In this document: piece by piece, positions 30,030-31,422 of the stretch
Position numbering within the stretch: position 1 is the stretch's first letter
How the letters are laid out: every line of letters starts with the position of its first letter
Assembly (NCBI GenBank): GCA_038258425.1
Contig: JBBSPV010000043.1
Coordinates: 1-31,422 of the forward strand
Direction of reading: 5' to 3'
Source: DATLGB01 sp038258425
GTDB lineage: Bacteria; Actinomycetota; Thermoleophilia; Solirubrobacterales; Solirubrobacteraceae
DNA: 31,422 nucleotides
Position numbers and translations under genes: made by a program
The notes under the pieces: generated by a model
What the model saw: only the letters and a program-made list of their open reading frames with translations
What the model was told of the DNA's origin: nothing
Database searches by the model: none

Positions 30030-31265
30030 ATGCCGGACACCAACCGCGCGGTCATCTACCGGGGCACCAGGCACGTCGAGGTCGAGAAGGTCGAGGACGC
30101 GACCTTCACGCTTCAGGACGGGCCGGGCGTGCACCCCGACAACGTCGGCCGAGAGCTGCCGCACGCGGTGATCCTCAAGGTCCTCGCCACGAACATCTGC
30201 GGCTCCGATCAGCACATGGTCCGCGGCCGAACCGACGCGCCCGAAGGCCTGCAACTCGGGCACGAGATCACGGGCGAGGTCATCGAGGCCGGACCCGGGG
30301 TCGAGTTCATCAACAAGGGCGACCTCGTCTCCATCCCGTTCAACATCTCGTGCGGGCGCTGTCGCAACTGCAAGGAGCGCCACACGGACGTCTGCCTCAC
30401 CGTCAACCCGGAGCAGCCCGGCTCGGCCTACGGCTACGTCGCCATGGGCGGCTGGCGCGGCGGCCAGGCGCGCTACGTCACGGTCCCCTACGCCGACTGG
30501 AACTGCCTGAAGTTCCCCGACCCGGATCAGGCGATGGAGAAGATCCTCGACCTGACGATGCTGTCGGACATCTTTCCGACGGGCTACCACGGCTGCGTGA
30601 GCGCGGGCGTGGGAACCGGCTCCACGGTGTACGTCGCCGGCGCCGGACCGGTCGGCCTCGCCGCCGCCGCCTCGGCGCAGCTGCTCGGCGCCGCCGCCGT
30701 CATCGTCGGCGACATGCAGGCCGACCGGCTCGAACAGGCGCGCTCCTTCGGCTGCGAGACGATCGACCTGTCCGGGATCGACGACCTCGACGCGATGACG
30801 GGCGCTCTGGAGCAGATCCTCGGCGTGCCCGAGGTCGACGCCGCCGTCGACGCCGTCGGCTTCGAGGCGCGCGGCCATGGCAGCGACGGTGAGGAGGCGC
30901 CCGCCGTCGTGCTCAACACCGCGATGGGCATCACCCGCGCCGGCGGCGCCCTGGGCATCCCCGGCCTCTACGTGCCGAGCGACCCTGGCGCCCAGGACGA
31001 GTCGGCCAAGCACGGCAACCTGTCCCTGCAGCTCGGGATCGGCTGGGCCAAGAGCCTGCGCTTCACCACCGGCCAGGCGCCGGTGATGAAGTACCACCGC
31101 GAGCTCATGCAGGCGATCCTCCACGACCGCGTGCAGATCGCCAAGGCCGTCAACGCCACGGTCATCTCGCTCGAGGACGCACCGCGCGGCTACGAGGAGT
31201 TCGACTCCGGCGTGGCCGAGAAGTTCGTCCTCGACCCGCACGGCCTGCTCGGCGCGGCGGCGTAG
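30030..31265 (+). CDS. fdhA: Zinc-dependent formaldehyde dehydrogenase (glutathione-independent, FdhA type)
   Basis: 411 residues, medium-chain dehydrogenase/reductase. Catalytic zinc ligands are Cys57 in NICGSDQH and His78-Glu79 in LGHEITGEV. Structural zinc is held by Cys108, Cys111, Cys114 and Cys122 (SCGRCRNCKERHTDVC). The coenzyme fold is VYVAGAGPVGLAAA near 208-221. The long insert and MLSDIFPTGYHG match the P. putida-type formaldehyde dehydrogenase/dismutase, which oxidises formaldehyde with tightly bound NAD and without glutathione. AAGGAG lies 6-8 bases before ATG 30030. It is followed by a strong hairpin. Confidence 0.93.
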   Translation: MPDTNRAVIYRGTRHVEVEKVEDATFTLQDGPGVHPDNVGRELPHAVILKVLATNICGSDQHMVRGRTDAPEGLQLGHEITGEVIEAGPGVEFINKGDLVSIPFNISCGRCRNCKERHTDVCLTVNPEQPGSAYGYVAMGGWRGGQARYVTVPYADWNCLKFPDPDQAMEKILDLTMLSDIFPTGYHGCVSAGVGTGSTVYVAGAGPVGLAAAASAQLLGAAAVIVGDMQADRLEQARSFGCETIDLSGIDDLDAMTGALEQILGVPEVDAAVDAVGFEARGHGSDGEEAPAVVLNTAMGITRAGGALGIPGLYVPSDPGAQDESAKHGNLSLQLGIGWAKSLRFTTGQAPVMKYHRELMQAILHDRVQIAKAVNATVISLEDAPRGYEEFDSGVAEKFVLDPHGLLGAAA

Positions 31266-31292
31266 GCGAGAGGCGCGCCCGGGTCCCGAGCC

Positions 31293-31330
31293 CGGGCTGC
31301 GGCCCCCCCCCTCGGGCGGGCCGCAGCCCG
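31293..31330 (+). terminator. Strong hairpin after fdhA
   Basis: CGGGCTGCGGCCC (31293-31305) pairs perfectly with GGGCCGCAGCCCG (31318-31330). It starts 27 bases past the fdhA stop and is followed by TTACG rather than a T-run. Nothing else is evident to the end of the window. Confidence 0.65.
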
Positions 31331-31422
31331 TTACGCGGGCGGACGTCGCAGGCGGGCCAGCACTGGCGGAGGTCTGAGCACCAGTGTCGTGCCCCAGGAT
31401 GACGGCCGCCTCTCGCGCACCG

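Overview
The window is a very GC-rich, densely coded bacterial chromosome segment. Genes start often at GTG, neighbours overlap by 4 bases (ATGA/GTGA), and two actinobacterial-style riboswitches are present. I infer an actinobacterium, probably of the Thermoleophilia/Solirubrobacterales type. This rests on the style of the secreted proteins and codon use, not on a marker gene.

Layout: (1) 1-4825, minus strand, is a cobalamin-riboswitch operon. It encodes three secreted or lipid-anchored transcobalamin-like (DUF4430) proteins, then an ECF transporter T component and ATPase, which runs off the left edge. A PduO-type cobalamin adenosyltransferase diverges from it at 4862. Together they look like a B12 capture, import and activation module. 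(2) 5408-11339 holds chromosomal genes: a PAP2 phosphatase; a cupin / membrane protein / aminotransferase operon; a PhoD phosphatase coupled to a secreted protein; and a 51-residue membrane protein.

(3) 11679-20264 is an integrated element of about 8.56 kb. It sits in the 3' end of a tRNA-Glu(CUC) gene and is bounded by a 26-bp identical core inside a 57-bp repeat. Every gene is on the minus strand. From right to left they are a coiled-coil membrane protein, HNH nuclease, P27-type small terminase, two unknown proteins, HK97-fold major capsid protein, two small proteins, a lipoprotein, then a replication/integration operon (unknown, prim-pol, RecA-like ATPase, HTH, 39-aa peptide, tyrosine integrase). 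There is no portal, large terminase, protease or tail. It therefore looks like a phage satellite of the general phiRv1/phiRv2 or capsid-encoding PICI type. Two clusters of the 7-mer GGTGTCC, one inside the ATPase gene and one beside attR, are candidate replication or regulatory sites.

(4) 20245-31422 is chromosome again: tRNA-Glu, tRNA-Leu(CAG), a large LuxR-type ATPase regulator divergent from a flavin monooxygenase and a glutathione-peroxidase-like gene, then a c-di-AMP (ydaO-type) riboswitch with no sense gene after it. A metallo-hydrolase with a DrrAB-like ABC exporter, a truncated haemoglobin, a metallophosphoesterase, a membrane-protein remnant and a formaldehyde dehydrogenase follow.

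All calls come from reading the sequence and recalled family knowledge; no database search was run.
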